A DNA stretch of 64,000 bases from Rhodocyclaceae bacterium (lineage in GTDB: Bacteria; Pseudomonadota; Gammaproteobacteria; Burkholderiales; Rhodocyclaceae): NCBI GenBank assembly GCA_018261935.1, contig JAGTRP010000005.1, positions 155,178 to 219,177 of the forward strand, in the 5' to 3' direction. Shown here piece after piece: positions 1 to 11,215 of this stretch (its first letter is position 1; each line of letters starts with the position of its first letter). The position numbers were made by a program, and so were the translations under genes. The notes below the pieces were generated by a model. The model was not told where the DNA came from. It saw nothing but the letters and a program-made list of their open reading frames with translations, and ran no database searches.

Positions 1-264
1 GGCCAAGGTGCCCTGGGGCCGGGTGAAATCGATGAGGCAATCGCAGTGGGCCAGACCGGCCGCGAGATCGTCGGTTATCACGACCTCGCTGGGGAGCCCC
101 ACGAGTTCGCCGGCGGTCTTGCCGATGGCCGGACTGCCGGGCACATCGAAAGCCGCGGCCAGGACGGCTTCGCCGTCCTTCAGGGTGGCTTCCATCAACA
201 TGCGGCCCATGCGGCCACCCGCACCCACGATGCCGATGCGCACCGGGTTCTGTAATCGATTCAT
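1..264 (-). CDS. dapB: 4-hydroxy-tetrahydrodipicolinate reductase, N-terminal part (runs off the window)
   Basis: Only the first 88 codons are in the window; the rest lies beyond base 1. The N-terminus carries the dinucleotide-binding motif VGAGGRMGRM at about residues 14-23. It continues into a Rossmann-type segment ending with CLIDFTRP, typical of DapB. The enzyme reduces the dihydrodipicolinate precursor with NAD(P)H in lysine and diaminopimelate synthesis in the cytoplasm. The ATG lies one base beyond the bamE stop, so the two are probably co-transcribed. The family is clear; the C-terminal catalytic part cannot be judged. Confidence 0.93.
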   Translation of the reverse strand, partial: MNRLQNPVRIGIVGAGGRMGRMLMEATLKDGEAVLAAAFDVPGSPAIGKTAGELVGLPSEVVITDDLAAGLAHCDCLIDFTRPQGTLA

Positions 265-265
265 T

Positions 266-748
266 TCAAAGTCCTATCTTGTCGAGCACGCTGCCGAGAA
301 AGCCCTTTTCATCGAGGGGCGGCAACGGTTTGTCTTCGGCATCCGCCGGCAGGCTGCCCAGGTCGACGACCTGGGTTTTAGCCTGGGGCCCGGTGAGATC
401 GCTGATCTGCCCCGGATTCACGTTCCCCGCCACCCGCTCCAATCGCCCCTCCTGGTCGAAAAAGACCGAGAGCCGGCGGGTTTCCACGGCATTGGTTCTG
501 CCGTTCTGAAAACGATAGACGTAATCCCAGCGCTGGGCGTGGAAAGCGTCGGCCAGCATGGGCGTTCCAAGGATGAAGCGCACCTGGTCCCGGGTCTGGC
601 CCGGTTTGAGCTGGGCCACCATCTCCTGGGAGAGGACATTGCCCTGCTGGACATCGATACGGTACTCCGTGACGATGTGCGGCACGTAGGAACAGGCGGA
701 CAGCCAGACGCACGCAGAAGCGGCCAAAAGGATTCTTTGAGGAGACAT
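266..748 (-). CDS. bamE: Outer membrane assembly lipoprotein BamE (SmpA/OmlA)
   Basis: A 160-residue lipoprotein. The signal peptide ends in lipobox LSAC with the lipidated cysteine at residue 19. The body has the SmpA/OmlA pattern (GNVLSQEMVAQLKPGQ, then VRFILGTPM and WDYVYRF). BamE is an accessory subunit of the BAM beta-barrel assembly complex, anchored to the inner leaflet of the outer membrane. A longer in-frame reading upstream to base 1003 overlaps recN and has no signal peptide, so the start at 748 is preferred although its Shine-Dalgarno is weak. It lies between recN and dapB. fur, often next to bamE in related bacteria, is absent here. Confidence 0.92.
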   Translation of the reverse strand: MSPQRILLAASACVWLSACSYVPHIVTEYRIDVQQGNVLSQEMVAQLKPGQTRDQVRFILGTPMLADAFHAQRWDYVYRFQNGRTNAVETRRLSVFFDQEGRLERVAGNVNPGQISDLTGPQAKTQVVDLGSLPADAEDKPLPPLDEKGFLGSVLDKIGL

Positions 749-843
749 GCGGGAATACCAGGAATGTCGCAATCGGGTTCGGAGCTTTATATCATAACCG
801 AAATCGCCCCAGCCCCCGCCGCTGCCGCCGCACCTTCGGGAAT

Positions 844-2499
844 TCAACCCGTACCGAGCAGCTCCCGGGCGTGCTGGCGGGTGAGCTCGGTAATCTCGAC
901 GCCGCCCAGCATGCGGGCGATTTCGCCGACCCGGCCCTCGCCATCGAGGGGCTCGATATGGCTCAGGATGGCTTCCCCCGCTGTCGACTTGCTCACCAGC
1001 CACTGCCAGTCAGCCCGGGCCGCCACCTGGGGGAGATGGGTGACGCACAACACCTGGCGCTCCTGCCCCAGCTCCCGGAGCAGGCGGCCGACGATTTCCG
1101 CCACGCCGCCGCCGATACCGACGTCCACCTCGTCGAAAATGAGGGTGGGGACGCTGGCGGAACGGGAAGTGACCACCTGGATGGCCAGGCTGATCCGGGA
1201 CAACTCTCCCCCGGACACCACCTTGGCCAAAGGCTTCGCCTCATTGCCCGCAAGCCCGGCCACGCGGAATTCCACCTGCTCCAGGCCGTAGGCGGCGCCG
1301 GCCTCCAGCGGCACCAGCGCCACCTCGAAGCGGCCTGTGGCCAGCGCCAGCTGACGCATCAATTGGGTCACCTGCTCCGCCAGCTTGCCGCTCGCCTGCC
1401 GCCGGCCCGCCGACAATGCCCGGGCTTTCGCCATGAAATCATCCCCGGCCGCCCGGGCCGCCGCTTCCAGGGCCTCCAGATCGGCGCTTTCGTCGAGCTC
1501 CGCCAGCCGTGCCTGCCAACCGGCCAGCAGGGCAGGCAACTCCTCCGGCCGGGAGCGGTACTTGCGGGCGCAGGCATGGATGGCGTCGAGGCGGCCCTCG
1601 ACCTCGGCAAGGCGGGCCGGATCCAGGTCCACCCGATCCGAGTAGCGGCGCAGGCTGGAAACCGCCTCCGACAGTTCCGCCTGCACCGATGTCAGCAGCC
1701 CCACCACTTCCTCCAGGGCCGGATCGAAAGCCACCAGGGAGTCGAGACGGGCCGCCACGGCGTCCACTTGGCCGGCACAGGCCTCGTCGCCATCGGCCAG
1801 GGTCGCCAGGGCGAACTGGGCGCCCTCGACAAGGCCGGCGGCGTGGGCCAGGCGGCGATGCTCGCCCTCGAGTTCCTGAGATTCGGCCGCCGAAAAGGCC
1901 AGGCTTTCCACATCCCGGACCTGCCATTCCAGTTGCTCCCGTTCCCGGGCGAGGGCTTCGCCGCCGGCGCTGGCAACGGCAAAAGCCTGCTCCGCCTCCC
2001 GCCAGCGGCGGAAAGCGCCAGCCACGCCCCGGGCCAGCTCCGCGAGTCCGGCATGGCCGTCCAGCAAGGCGCGCTGGGCATCGGGGCGCAGCAGGGACTG
2101 ATGGGCGTGCTGGCCGTGGATATCCACCAGATTTTCTGCCACTTCCCGCAACTGCTGCACGGTGGCCGCCGAGCCATTGATGTAGGCCCGGGAGCGCCCG
2201 CCGGAATCGATCACCCGGCGCAGCAGCAGTTCGTCGTCGGCGGCCAGGTCGGCGGCTTCCAGCCAGTCCCGGATGGCCGGCCGGTCGACGATATCGAATG
2301 TCGCCGCCACCTCGGCCTTGTCGCAGCCGGCCCGCACCACGCCGGCATCGGCCCGGTCCCCCAGGGCCAGGGCAAGGGCATCCACCAGGATGGATTTGCC
2401 GGCCCCCGTTTCCCCGGTCAACGCGCCGAAGCCGGCATCGAACTCCAGTTCAAGCCGGTCGACAATGACGAAATCGCGAATGGTCAGGTGGCGTAGCAT
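844..2499 (-). CDS. recN: DNA repair ATPase RecN
   Basis: 551 residues, the usual RecN length. The Walker A motif GETGAGKS is near residues 29-36. The C-terminal half holds the ABC signature region (VVSGGELSRISLAIQ) and Walker B (LIFDEVDVGIGG), separated by a long central coiled-coil, as in SMC-like RecN. It acts in double-strand break repair by recombination. The start codon is 6 bases from the nadK stop, so nadK and recN probably form one transcript. The gene is intact. Confidence 0.96.
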   Translation of the reverse strand: MLRHLTIRDFVIVDRLELEFDAGFGALTGETGAGKSILVDALALALGDRADAGVVRAGCDKAEVAATFDIVDRPAIRDWLEAADLAADDELLLRRVIDSGGRSRAYINGSAATVQQLREVAENLVDIHGQHAHQSLLRPDAQRALLDGHAGLAELARGVAGAFRRWREAEQAFAVASAGGEALAREREQLEWQVRDVESLAFSAAESQELEGEHRRLAHAAGLVEGAQFALATLADGDEACAGQVDAVAARLDSLVAFDPALEEVVGLLTSVQAELSEAVSSLRRYSDRVDLDPARLAEVEGRLDAIHACARKYRSRPEELPALLAGWQARLAELDESADLEALEAAARAAGDDFMAKARALSAGRRQASGKLAEQVTQLMRQLALATGRFEVALVPLEAGAAYGLEQVEFRVAGLAGNEAKPLAKVVSGGELSRISLAIQVVTSRSASVPTLIFDEVDVGIGGGVAEIVGRLLRELGQERQVLCVTHLPQVAARADWQWLVSKSTAGEAILSHIEPLDGEGRVGEIARMLGGVEITELTRQHARELLGTG

Positions 2500-2505
2500 C
2501 GGTTC

Positions 2506-3420
2506 CTATGGATGTCCCTTGGGCCGCTCGCTCCATTGCAGCTTCTGGCGCAGCATGGCGAAGTAGCTGTAGCCCGGCGGATGCAGGAAGCAGCTGGAAT
2601 AATCGGAGCGCTTGAGGCGCACGCAGTCGTGCAACTGCAGGTCCTGGGTCACCTGGCCGTCGAAGTGCACCCGGGAGTCGTCGGCGTGGGTGATGCGCAG
2701 CTCGATGTCCGCATGGTCATTGACCAGGATGGGCCGGTTGGTCAGGGCGTGGGGGCAAAGGGGCACAAGGGCGATGCCGGTCAGGGTCGGGTGCAGGATG
2801 GGGCCGCCCGCCGACAGGGAATAGGCCGTGGAGCCGGTGGGCGTCGACACGATCAGGCCGTCCGCCCGCAGGTTGTAGATGAATTCGCCGTCGATGAAGA
2901 GCTCGAATTCGATCATGCGGCCAATGGCGCCCTTGTCCAGGACAACATCGTTGAGGGCCATGTTGGAGGCGATTTCCCGCCCGTCTCGGATAACTTCGGC
3001 ATCGAGAAGCATGCGGGTCTCGGCGCTGAAGCGGCCATCCAGGAGATCATCCATGCAGGAGAGCATGTCGCTCCGGGCAATATCGGTCATGAAGCCCAGT
3101 CGCCCCTGGTTCACCCCCACCAGCGGCACCCCATAGCGGGCCAGGCGGCGGGCGGCGTTGAGCATGGTGCCATCGCCACCGAGGACGATGGCGAGATCGG
3201 CATGGGCGCCGATGTCGTTGAAGCCGCACACGATCCAACGGGACAAGTCGAGATGGCGGCCGATATGCTCGGCCGTCTCGCGCTCGATGAATACTGCCAC
3301 GCCCCGCTGATGCAGATAATCGGCCAGGCGATAGAGGGATTCGGCGATTTCCAGGCTGTGATATTTGCCGATCAGGGCGATCGTGCGCGGAGAACGGGGA
3401 GAACCGAAAGCTGAGTCCAT
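2506..3420 (-). CDS. nadK: NAD kinase
   Basis: 304 residues. Motifs [21 protein letters not shown] and [15 protein letters not shown] are diagnostic of bacterial NAD kinases, which phosphorylate NAD to NADP in the cytoplasm. It precedes recN in the same direction with a 6-base gap and is divergent from hrcA across 87 bases (3421-3507) that must hold both promoters. I could not assign either promoter with confidence; a TACAAT hexamer at 3494-3499 is too close to the hrcA start to be convincing. Confidence 0.96.
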   Translation of the reverse strand: MDSAFGSPRSPRTIALIGKYHSLEIAESLYRLADYLHQRGVAVFIERETAEHIGRHLDLSRWIVCGFNDIGAHADLAIVLGGDGTMLNAARRLARYGVPLVGVNQGRLGFMTDIARSDMLSCMDDLLDGRFSAETRMLLDAEVIRDGREIASNMALNDVVLDKGAIGRMIEFELFIDGEFIYNLRADGLIVSTPTGSTAYSLSAGGPILHPTLTGIALVPLCPHALTNRPILVNDHADIELRITHADDSRVHFDGQVTQDLQLHDCVRLKRSDYSSCFLHPPGYSYFAMLRQKLQWSERPKGHP

Positions 3421-3507
3421 GGGCCGAATTTAAGCATAAAACGCCGTCGGAATGGATTGCGCGTCCGGCTCTACCGATCGGCGGATTTATTTGTACAATG
3501 ACTCGCC

Positions 3508-4536
3508 ATGCTTGACGAACGATCCCGAACCCTCCTCAAAGTCCTGGTCGAACACTACATCGCCAGCGGCCAGCCGGTCGGTTCCCGCGCCCTCTCCCGC
3601 TACTCCGGCCTCGATCTGTCGCCTGCCACCATCCGCAACGTGATGGCCGACCTCGAGGATGCTGGCTTCGTCGCCAGCCCCCACACTTCCGCCGGCCGGG
3701 TGCCGACGGCCCGGGGCTACCGCCTGTTCGTGGACAGCCTGCTCACCGTCCAGCCCCTGGAGGCGCTCCAGCTCGGCAGGATCGAGGACGCCCTCCATGC
3801 CAACCGGCCCCAGCAGCTCATCGCCAACGCATCCCAGTTGCTCTCCAGCCTGACCCATTTTGCCGGCATCGTCGTGGCACCGCGCCGGACTGCGCCGAAA
3901 ATCCGCCAGATCGAGTTCCTCAATCTGTCCGAAAAGCGCATTCTGCTCATCATCGTCACCGCCGAAGGGGACGTGCAGAACCGCATCCTGCTGACGGAAA
4001 AGCCCTACAGCCCGGCGGAGCTGGTAAGCGCGGCCAACTACCTGAACCAGAATTTCGCCGGCCTGGATTTCGAGCAGATCCGCTCCCGCCTGCACGCCGA
4101 ACTGAAACAGCTGCGCAACGACATCAGCCCCCTCATGCAGGCCGCCCTGGAGGCAGGCAACGAAGCCCTGTCCGACGACTCGGGCCACTACGTCATCTCC
4201 GGCGAGAAGAACCTGCTGGACGTGGAGGAGCTGTCTTCCAACATGCAGCGGCTGCGCCAGTTGTTCGATCTCTTCGAGCAGAAGTCCGGCCTCGTCCGCC
4301 TCCTCGACCTCTCCCACCTGGCCGACGGCGTGCAGATTTTCATCGGCGGCGAAGCCGGCATCGCCCCCCTGGACGAATGCAGCGTAGTCACCGCCCCCTA
4401 CGAGGTGAATGGCCAGGTGGTCGGTTCGGTGGGCGTCATCGGACCGACACGCATGGCTTACGAACGGGTCATTCCCATCGTCGACATCACCGCCAAGCTG
4501 CTGTCCAGCGCCCTCACCCACCAGACTGCCGCCTGA
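3508..4536 (+). CDS. hrcA: Heat-inducible transcription repressor HrcA
   Basis: 342 residues. The N-terminal winged-helix (residues 1-80) includes the stretch [17 protein letters not shown] characteristic of HrcA. The C-terminal GAF-like domain ends with a [12 protein letters not shown] signature. HrcA binds CIRCE operators upstream of chaperone operons and needs GroEL for activity. I saw no CIRCE-like inverted repeat near hrcA, grpE, dnaK or dnaJ, so its target (often groESL) is probably elsewhere. The stop codon overlaps the hemH start (TGATG), implying translational coupling. Confidence 0.96.
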   Translation: MLDERSRTLLKVLVEHYIASGQPVGSRALSRYSGLDLSPATIRNVMADLEDAGFVASPHTSAGRVPTARGYRLFVDSLLTVQPLEALQLGRIEDALHANRPQQLIANASQLLSSLTHFAGIVVAPRRTAPKIRQIEFLNLSEKRILLIIVTAEGDVQNRILLTEKPYSPAELVSAANYLNQNFAGLDFEQIRSRLHAELKQLRNDISPLMQAALEAGNEALSDDSGHYVISGEKNLLDVEELSSNMQRLRQLFDLFEQKSGLVRLLDLSHLADGVQIFIGGEAGIAPLDECSVVTAPYEVNGQVVGSVGVIGPTRMAYERVIPIVDITAKLLSSALTHQTAA

Positions 4537-5639
4537 TGCCCCGATTTTCCCCCGAGCCGGCCTACCAGCATGGCACCCCGGCCCACACGGCGGTGGTCCT
4601 CATCAACCTCGGCTCCCCGGAAGCGCCCACCGCGCCGGCCCTGCGCCGCTACCTCAAGGAATTCCTCTCCGACCCCCGGGTGGTCGAGTTCCCCCGCCCG
4701 CTCTGGTGGATGATCCTGAACGGCATCATCCTCAATATCCGGCCGAAGAAATCGGCGGCAAAGTACGCCGCCGTCTGGACCCCCGATGGCTCGCCCCTGA
4801 AGGCGCACACCGAGCGCCAGGCCAAGCTCCTGGCCGGCCACCTGGGCGAGAGCGGCCACCGGGTCAAGGTCGCCTGGGCCATGCGCTACGGCGCCCCGTC
4901 CGTTTCCGAGGTGCTGTCCAGGCTGAAAGCCGAAGGCGCCAGCCGCATCCTGCTGGTGCCCATGTACCCGCAATACGCCGCCAGCACCACCGCCACCGCC
5001 CTCGACGCAGCCTGCGCCTGGCTCTCGCGCACCCGAAACCAGCCGGAAATCCGCAGCATCCGCAATTTCCACGACGACGAGGGCTATCTCGCCGCCCTCG
5101 AACAGAGGGTCCGCGCCCATTGGCAGACCAACGGCCTGCCGGGCGCCGACACCCGCCTCCTCATCAGCTTCCACGGCCTGCCCCGGCGCAGCCTCGACCT
5201 CGGCGACCCGTACCACTGCGAATGCCGCAAGACGGGGCGGCTCCTGGCCGAACGCCTCAATCTGCAGCCCGGGCAGTACGAGGTCAGCTTCCAATCCCGT
5301 TTCGGCCGGGCGGAGTGGCTGCAACCCTACACCTCGGCCACCCTGGAGGCCATGGCCAAGTCCGGCGTCCGGCGCGTCGATGTCATCTGCCCCGGCTTTG
5401 TCGCCGATTGCCTGGAGACCCTGGAAGAAATCGCCCTTGAAGGCAAGGCCACCTTCCTCGGCGCCGGCGGCCGGGAATACCACTACATCCCCGCCCTCAA
5501 CGAGGAACCCCGCTGGATCGAGGCGCTGGCCCGCCTGGTCGATCGCCACCTGCAAGGCTGGCCAACCCGCGACCTGCCCAACCCGGAAAGCCTCCAGGAA
5601 TCGGCCCGCCGCGCCCGGGCCCTGGGTGCGCCCACCTGA
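4536..5639 (+). CDS. hemH: Ferrochelatase
   Basis: 367 residues from the ATG overlapping the hrcA stop; an in-frame extension to 4377 lies inside hrcA and is rejected. Motifs [27 protein letters not shown] and the catalytic histidine in ISFHGLP are typical of ferrochelatase, which inserts Fe2+ into protoporphyrin IX at the inner membrane. Late family motifs ([15 protein letters not shown] and [14 protein letters not shown]) are intact. Coupling of hrcA with hemH occurs in other betaproteobacteria (recalled, not checked). Confidence 0.97.
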   Translation: MPRFSPEPAYQHGTPAHTAVVLINLGSPEAPTAPALRRYLKEFLSDPRVVEFPRPLWWMILNGIILNIRPKKSAAKYAAVWTPDGSPLKAHTERQAKLLAGHLGESGHRVKVAWAMRYGAPSVSEVLSRLKAEGASRILLVPMYPQYAASTTATALDAACAWLSRTRNQPEIRSIRNFHDDEGYLAALEQRVRAHWQTNGLPGADTRLLISFHGLPRRSLDLGDPYHCECRKTGRLLAERLNLQPGQYEVSFQSRFGRAEWLQPYTSATLEAMAKSGVRRVDVICPGFVADCLETLEEIALEGKATFLGAGGREYHYIPALNEEPRWIEALARLVDRHLQGWPTRDLPNPESLQESARRARALGAPT

Positions 5640-5716
5640 GAAAATTAGCTGCGCCGGCCCCCTCAACTCGGTCCCGGAACTGCCGTTAACCACTTGTCGG
5701 AGTAACGGAGACCGTC

Positions 5717-6775
5717 ATGCGAATCACCAGTGCCAACCTCCAGATGGCGGCGACCCACGTCGCCAGCCAACGCCACGAAATCAGTCAATCCCTGCGGATG
5801 TGGGTCGGAAACGAACGCCCCGACTTCGAAGGGCGCCAGGGCCGCCAGGGACCGACAGCCGACAAGGCGCACATTTCCGATGCCGGTAAAGCCGCCCAAA
5901 GCCGCGAAGCCCACGCCGCGGAGAAGGATGACGAGTCCAGGAGCAGCGACCCCAAGCTCGAACTGATCCGGACCATGCTGGAGTTCCTCACCGGCCGAAA
6001 AATCAAGATCTTCGACGCCAGCGAACTGAACGCTTCCACCGCGACGGAACAGCCTGCCGACCCGAACCAGGCGGCGGCCCCGGAAGCTGATCAGCGCCCC
6101 GCCGGCTACGGGGTCGAATACGACTACCACGAATCCTACAGCGAGACGGAACAGACCACCTTTTCGGCCGCCGGCACCGTACGCACGGCGGATGGCCGGG
6201 AAATCAGCTTCCAGCTCGGTTTTTCCCTGGCCCGCAGCTACCAGGAGGAGAGCAATGTCAGCCTGCGCCTTGGCGACGCGGTCCGCAGAAAAGACCCCCT
6301 GGTTCTCAATTTCTCCGGCACCGCCGCCCAATTGACCGACACCCGCTTCAAGTTCGACCTGGACGCCGATGGGGCGGCAGACCAGATCAACTTCGTCGCG
6401 CCGGGCAGCGGTTTCCTCGCCCTGGACCGAAATGGGGACGGCAAGGTCAACGACGGTTCAGAACTTTTTGGCCCTGCCACCGGCGACGGTTTCCGCGAAC
6501 TGGCGGCACTGGACAGCGACCGCAACGGCTGGATAGACGAAAACGACCAGACTTACCAGGATCTCCGCCTCTGGACCAAAGACGCCAATGGCAACGACCA
6601 GCTAAAGTCCCTAGCCGAAGCTCAAGTGGGCGCCATCGCCCTGGCCCACGTCAGCACGCCGTTCGATATCAAGGATGACTTAAACATAATGACCGGCCAG
6701 GTGCGCTCTTCCGGGGTTTTTTTGCAGGAAGATGGCAAGGCTGGCACAATCCAACAAATCGACCTGACTGTCTGA
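5717..6775 (+). CDS. Hypothetical protein with EF-hand-like calcium-binding loops
   Basis: 352 residues, no signal peptide or membrane segment. The first ~120 residues are polar and low in complexity. The middle reads as beta-rich. Residues ~215-280 hold Asp/Asn/Gly loops (DLDADGAAD, LDRNGDGKVNDGSELFG, LDSDRNGWIDEND) resembling EF-hand or dockerin calcium sites. The Shine-Dalgarno CGGAGA lies just before the ATG. It follows hemH by 77 bases and precedes the chemoreceptor by 51 bases. I do not recognise a named family; calcium binding is inferred from the loops alone. Confidence 0.75.
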   Translation: MRITSANLQMAATHVASQRHEISQSLRMWVGNERPDFEGRQGRQGPTADKAHISDAGKAAQSREAHAAEKDDESRSSDPKLELIRTMLEFLTGRKIKIFDASELNASTATEQPADPNQAAAPEADQRPAGYGVEYDYHESYSETEQTTFSAAGTVRTADGREISFQLGFSLARSYQEESNVSLRLGDAVRRKDPLVLNFSGTAAQLTDTRFKFDLDADGAADQINFVAPGSGFLALDRNGDGKVNDGSELFGPATGDGFRELAALDSDRNGWIDENDQTYQDLRLWTKDANGNDQLKSLAEAQVGAIALAHVSTPFDIKDDLNIMTGQVRSSGVFLQEDGKAGTIQQIDLTV

Positions 6776-6826
6776 TGAATGATAAAAGGCAGCAGCCAAA
6801 GTGCATCTAAAAAGAGGGGGAATCTG

Positions 6827-8446
6827 ATGCCGAGCTTTGCCAACTGGAAGATCTGGGTTCGCCTTACGGCGGCCATCTGGCTGGTGTTGGTAATTGTCTG
6901 GACAGGCATGATTTTTTGGTCCAGCCAGGTTAACCGCGACACCGCTATCCGCCAGGCCCAGGATTTTTCCCAGAGCATCCACGAAATGGCCATGGCCGGC
7001 CTGACCGGGATGATGATTACCGGCACCGTCGGGCAGCGGGAAGTCTTCCTCGACCAGATCAAGCAACTCTCCATCATCAAGGATCTCCACGTCGCCCGCA
7101 GCGACGCCGTCGTCAAGCTCTTCGGGCCGGACACCAAGAGCAACCGGGAACTGGACAACCTCGAAAAGCAGGTCATGCAGACCGGCACGCCGTATACCGC
7201 CGTCGAGCGCCAGGATGGCAGCTCCTTCCTGCGGGTGATCAACCCCACCAAGGCCTCCCAGAACTATCTCGGCAAGAACTGCATCGCCTGCCACCAGGTC
7301 CCCGAAGGCACGGTGCTCGGCGTGGTGAGCATGAAGGTTTCCCTGGATTCGGTCGAAGCCGAAGTCGCCAATTTCCGGCTCAAGATCGCCGGCGCGGCCC
7401 TGGGTGTCATCGGCATCCTGCTGGTGGTCATCTATTTCCTCACCCACCATTTCGTCACCGAACCCCTGGAAGAACTGCGCAAAGGCCTGGAGGACATCGC
7501 CTCCGGCGAAGGCGACCTGACCCGCCGGCTACCGGTCAAGGGCCAGGACGAAGTCGGCCAGGCGGCCGCTGTCTTCAACCAGATGATGGAAAACTTCAGC
7601 GGCCTGGTGCGGCAGGTGCGGGACGCCGCCGCCCAGGTATCCTCCAAGGTGGATTCCCTGTCGGAAAGCGCCGACCTGGTGGCCCGCAGCTCCCACCAGC
7701 AGGACGAAAAGTCCAACGATGCGGCCAACGCCGTCGAGCAGCTGGTGGCCAGCATCTCCTCCATCGCCCAGAGCGCCGGCCACGTCCAGCACCAGTCCCA
7801 GGAAAGCCTCAACCGGGCCGAGGAAGGCAGCCGCAACCTGAACGTCCTCCTGGAAGAGATGAACGTCGTGGAAAAGGCGGTCAAGCAGATGGCGGAGTCG
7901 GTCAATGAGTTTGTCCGCAATACCGAAGCCATCACCCACATGACCCGGGAAGTGAAGGATATCGCCGAGCAGACCAACCTCCTCGCCCTCAACGCCGCCA
8001 TCGAAGCCGCCCGAGCCGGGGAACAGGGCCGCGGCTTCGCCGTCGTCGCCGACGAGGTGCGCAAGCTGGCCGAAAAATCGGGGCGCTCCGCCAGCGAGAT
8101 CGATGCCATCACGGCCACCATCAGCGCCCAATCGGTTTCGGTGCGCCGCACCATCGAGGAAGGACTGGAGCACTTGACCAGCAGCCAGGCCTCCGTCGGC
8201 ACCGTCGCCAATGTCCTGCAGGCCACCAACGGCTCGGTGGCGGAAGTGGGCGACGGCCTCGACGCCATCGCTGCCGCTACCGACCAGCAGCGCCGCGTTT
8301 CCGGCGACGTCGAGTCCAGCATCGAGGCCATCGCCCAGATGGCTCGCGACAACAGCGGCGCCGTTGAACAGACCGCTGGCGCCGCCCACGACCTGAAGAA
8401 TCTCGCCAACGGACTGCAGGGCATGGTCGGCCGCTTCAAAGTCTGA
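6827..8446 (+). CDS. Methyl-accepting chemotaxis protein with a c-type heme motif in its sensor domain
   Basis: 539 residues. TM1 is at ~10-30, a periplasmic domain follows to ~186, TM2 is at ~187-206, then a HAMP domain. The cytoplasmic signalling hairpin ([19 protein letters not shown]) is at about residues 380-400. The periplasmic domain contains CIACH at residues 152-156 (bases 7280-7294), a CxxCH c-type heme site. Heme-bearing MCP sensors are known (for example DcrA of Desulfovibrio and Geobacter PAS-like receptors), so a redox, oxygen or NO input is plausible. The start at 6827 is chosen for its strong AGAGGGGG Shine-Dalgarno. No CheB/R-binding pentapeptide is visible at the C-terminus. 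Confidence 0.93.
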   Translation: MPSFANWKIWVRLTAAIWLVLVIVWTGMIFWSSQVNRDTAIRQAQDFSQSIHEMAMAGLTGMMITGTVGQREVFLDQIKQLSIIKDLHVARSDAVVKLFGPDTKSNRELDNLEKQVMQTGTPYTAVERQDGSSFLRVINPTKASQNYLGKNCIACHQVPEGTVLGVVSMKVSLDSVEAEVANFRLKIAGAALGVIGILLVVIYFLTHHFVTEPLEELRKGLEDIASGEGDLTRRLPVKGQDEVGQAAAVFNQMMENFSGLVRQVRDAAAQVSSKVDSLSESADLVARSSHQQDEKSNDAANAVEQLVASISSIAQSAGHVQHQSQESLNRAEEGSRNLNVLLEEMNVVEKAVKQMAESVNEFVRNTEAITHMTREVKDIAEQTNLLALNAAIEAARAGEQGRGFAVVADEVRKLAEKSGRSASEIDAITATISAQSVSVRRTIEEGLEHLTSSQASVGTVANVLQATNGSVAEVGDGLDAIAAATDQQRRVSGDVESSIEAIAQMARDNSGAVEQTAGAAHDLKNLANGLQGMVGRFKV

Positions 8447-8465
8447 ACGGGCCGACGCCACCCCG

Positions 8466-8493
8466 AACCCCGGGCACCGCCCCGGGGTTTTTT
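8466..8493 (+). terminator. Rho-independent terminator after the chemoreceptor gene
   Basis: Perfect stem ACCCCGGG / CCCGGGGT with a 6-base loop, followed by a T-rich run (TTTTTTATTTTT). It lies 20 bases beyond the MCP stop and isolates it from the heat-shock promoter of grpE. Confidence 0.9.
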
Positions 8494-8513
8494 ATTTTTG
8501 GCGGATAAAGGGG

Positions 8514-8541
8514 CTTGAACCCTGGGATTGCGCCCCAATCT
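8514..8541 (+). promoter_or_regulatory. Sigma-32 (heat shock) promoter of grpE
   Basis: CTTGAA at 8514-8519 and CCCCAATCT at 8533-8541 are separated by 13 bases. They match the RpoH consensus CTTGAAA-N(11-15)-CCCCATNT. The grpE start codon follows 28 bases later, giving a short leader. Confidence 0.82.
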
Positions 8542-8569
8542 ATCCCTAAGTTTTTTCGGAGAACACCGT

Positions 8570-9136
8570 ATGTCGAACAGTGAAAACCCCCAGGAGACCC
8601 TGCCGGGCACCCAAGCCGCTCCTGAAGCGGGAGCCGCGGCCGCATCCGCCGCCGCCCCGGAGACGACCGATAGCCTCCCCAGCCTGGAAGAGCAGCTGCG
8701 CCAGGTGGAGCTGAAGGCCACCGAACACTACGACGCCTGGCTGCGGGCCAAGGCGGAAACCGAGAACGTGCGCCGCCGGGCCCAGGAAGACATCGCCAAG
8801 GCCCACAAATTCTCGATCGAGAAATTCGCCGGCGAACTCCTGGCCGTCAAGGACAGCCTGGAAGCTGCCCTGGCCAGCCAGGAGCAGACGGTGGAAAGCC
8901 TCCACGCCGGCGTCGAGCTGACCCTGAAGCAATTGGTCGCCGCCTTTGACAAGTCCGGCCTCAAGGAACTGAATCCGGCGGGCGAAAAATTCGACCCCCA
9001 CAAGCACCAGGCCATCGGCATGGTGGAGTCCGACCAGGAAGCCAATACCGTGGTCACCGTGCTCCAGAAGGGCTATCTGATCGCCGACCGCGTCCTGCGC
9101 CCGGCCCTGGTCATGGTAGCCAAGGCCAAGGATTGA
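8570..9136 (+). CDS. grpE: Nucleotide exchange factor GrpE
   Basis: 188 residues from the ATG preceded by CGGAG. The protein has an acidic/Ala-rich N-terminal tail and a long helix ([21 protein letters not shown]) forming the dimer coiled-coil. The C-terminal beta domain has the family signature [13 protein letters not shown] and [14 protein letters not shown]. GrpE releases ADP from DnaK. It is transcribed from the sigma-32 promoter just upstream; its stop codon overlaps the -35 region of a second one in front of dnaK. Confidence 0.96.
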   Translation: MSNSENPQETLPGTQAAPEAGAAAASAAAPETTDSLPSLEEQLRQVELKATEHYDAWLRAKAETENVRRRAQEDIAKAHKFSIEKFAGELLAVKDSLEAALASQEQTVESLHAGVELTLKQLVAAFDKSGLKELNPAGEKFDPHKHQAIGMVESDQEANTVVTVLQKGYLIADRVLRPALVMVAKAKD

Positions 9137-9159
9137 AAAACCGGGGCAAGCCCCCATCT
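9133..9159 (+). promoter_or_regulatory. Second sigma-32 promoter, in front of dnaK
   Basis: TTGAAA at 9133-9138 (overlapping the grpE stop) and CCCCATCT at 9152-9159 have a 13-base spacer, the same as at the grpE promoter. The -10 element matches the RpoH consensus exactly. It would give dnaK its own heat-shock transcript with a leader of about 35 bases. Confidence 0.78.
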
Positions 9160-9200
9160 CACGTACATCGGAACACTGCTTACTCAGTAAAGGATTGAAT

Positions 9201-11135
<1,935 letters not shown>

Positions 11136-11151
11136 ACTAAGAATGCTTCAC

Positions 11152-11195
11152 GGCACCGAGACACCGGGATGCAGCCGGTGCACCTCGGTGCCTTT
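11152..11195 (+). terminator. Two-tier hairpin between dnaK and dnaJ (partial terminator or processing site)
   Basis: The outer stem GGCACCGAG / CTCGGTGCC is at 11152-11160 and 11184-11192. It encloses an inner stem CACCGG / CCGGTG with a 7-base loop. TTTG follows, a weak U-run. A structure this stable between dnaK and dnaJ would lower dnaJ expression or protect the dnaK mRNA end. Its function is inferred. Confidence 0.7.
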
Positions 11196-11215
11196 GTCTA
11201 TTGACGGGTAGGGAA

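Noticed and set aside
3421..3507. CIRCE operator near hrcA, grpE, dnaK or dnaJ
   Set aside because: No TTAGCACTC-N9-GAGTGCTAA-like repeat was seen; only sigma-32 promoters were found for grpE and dnaK.
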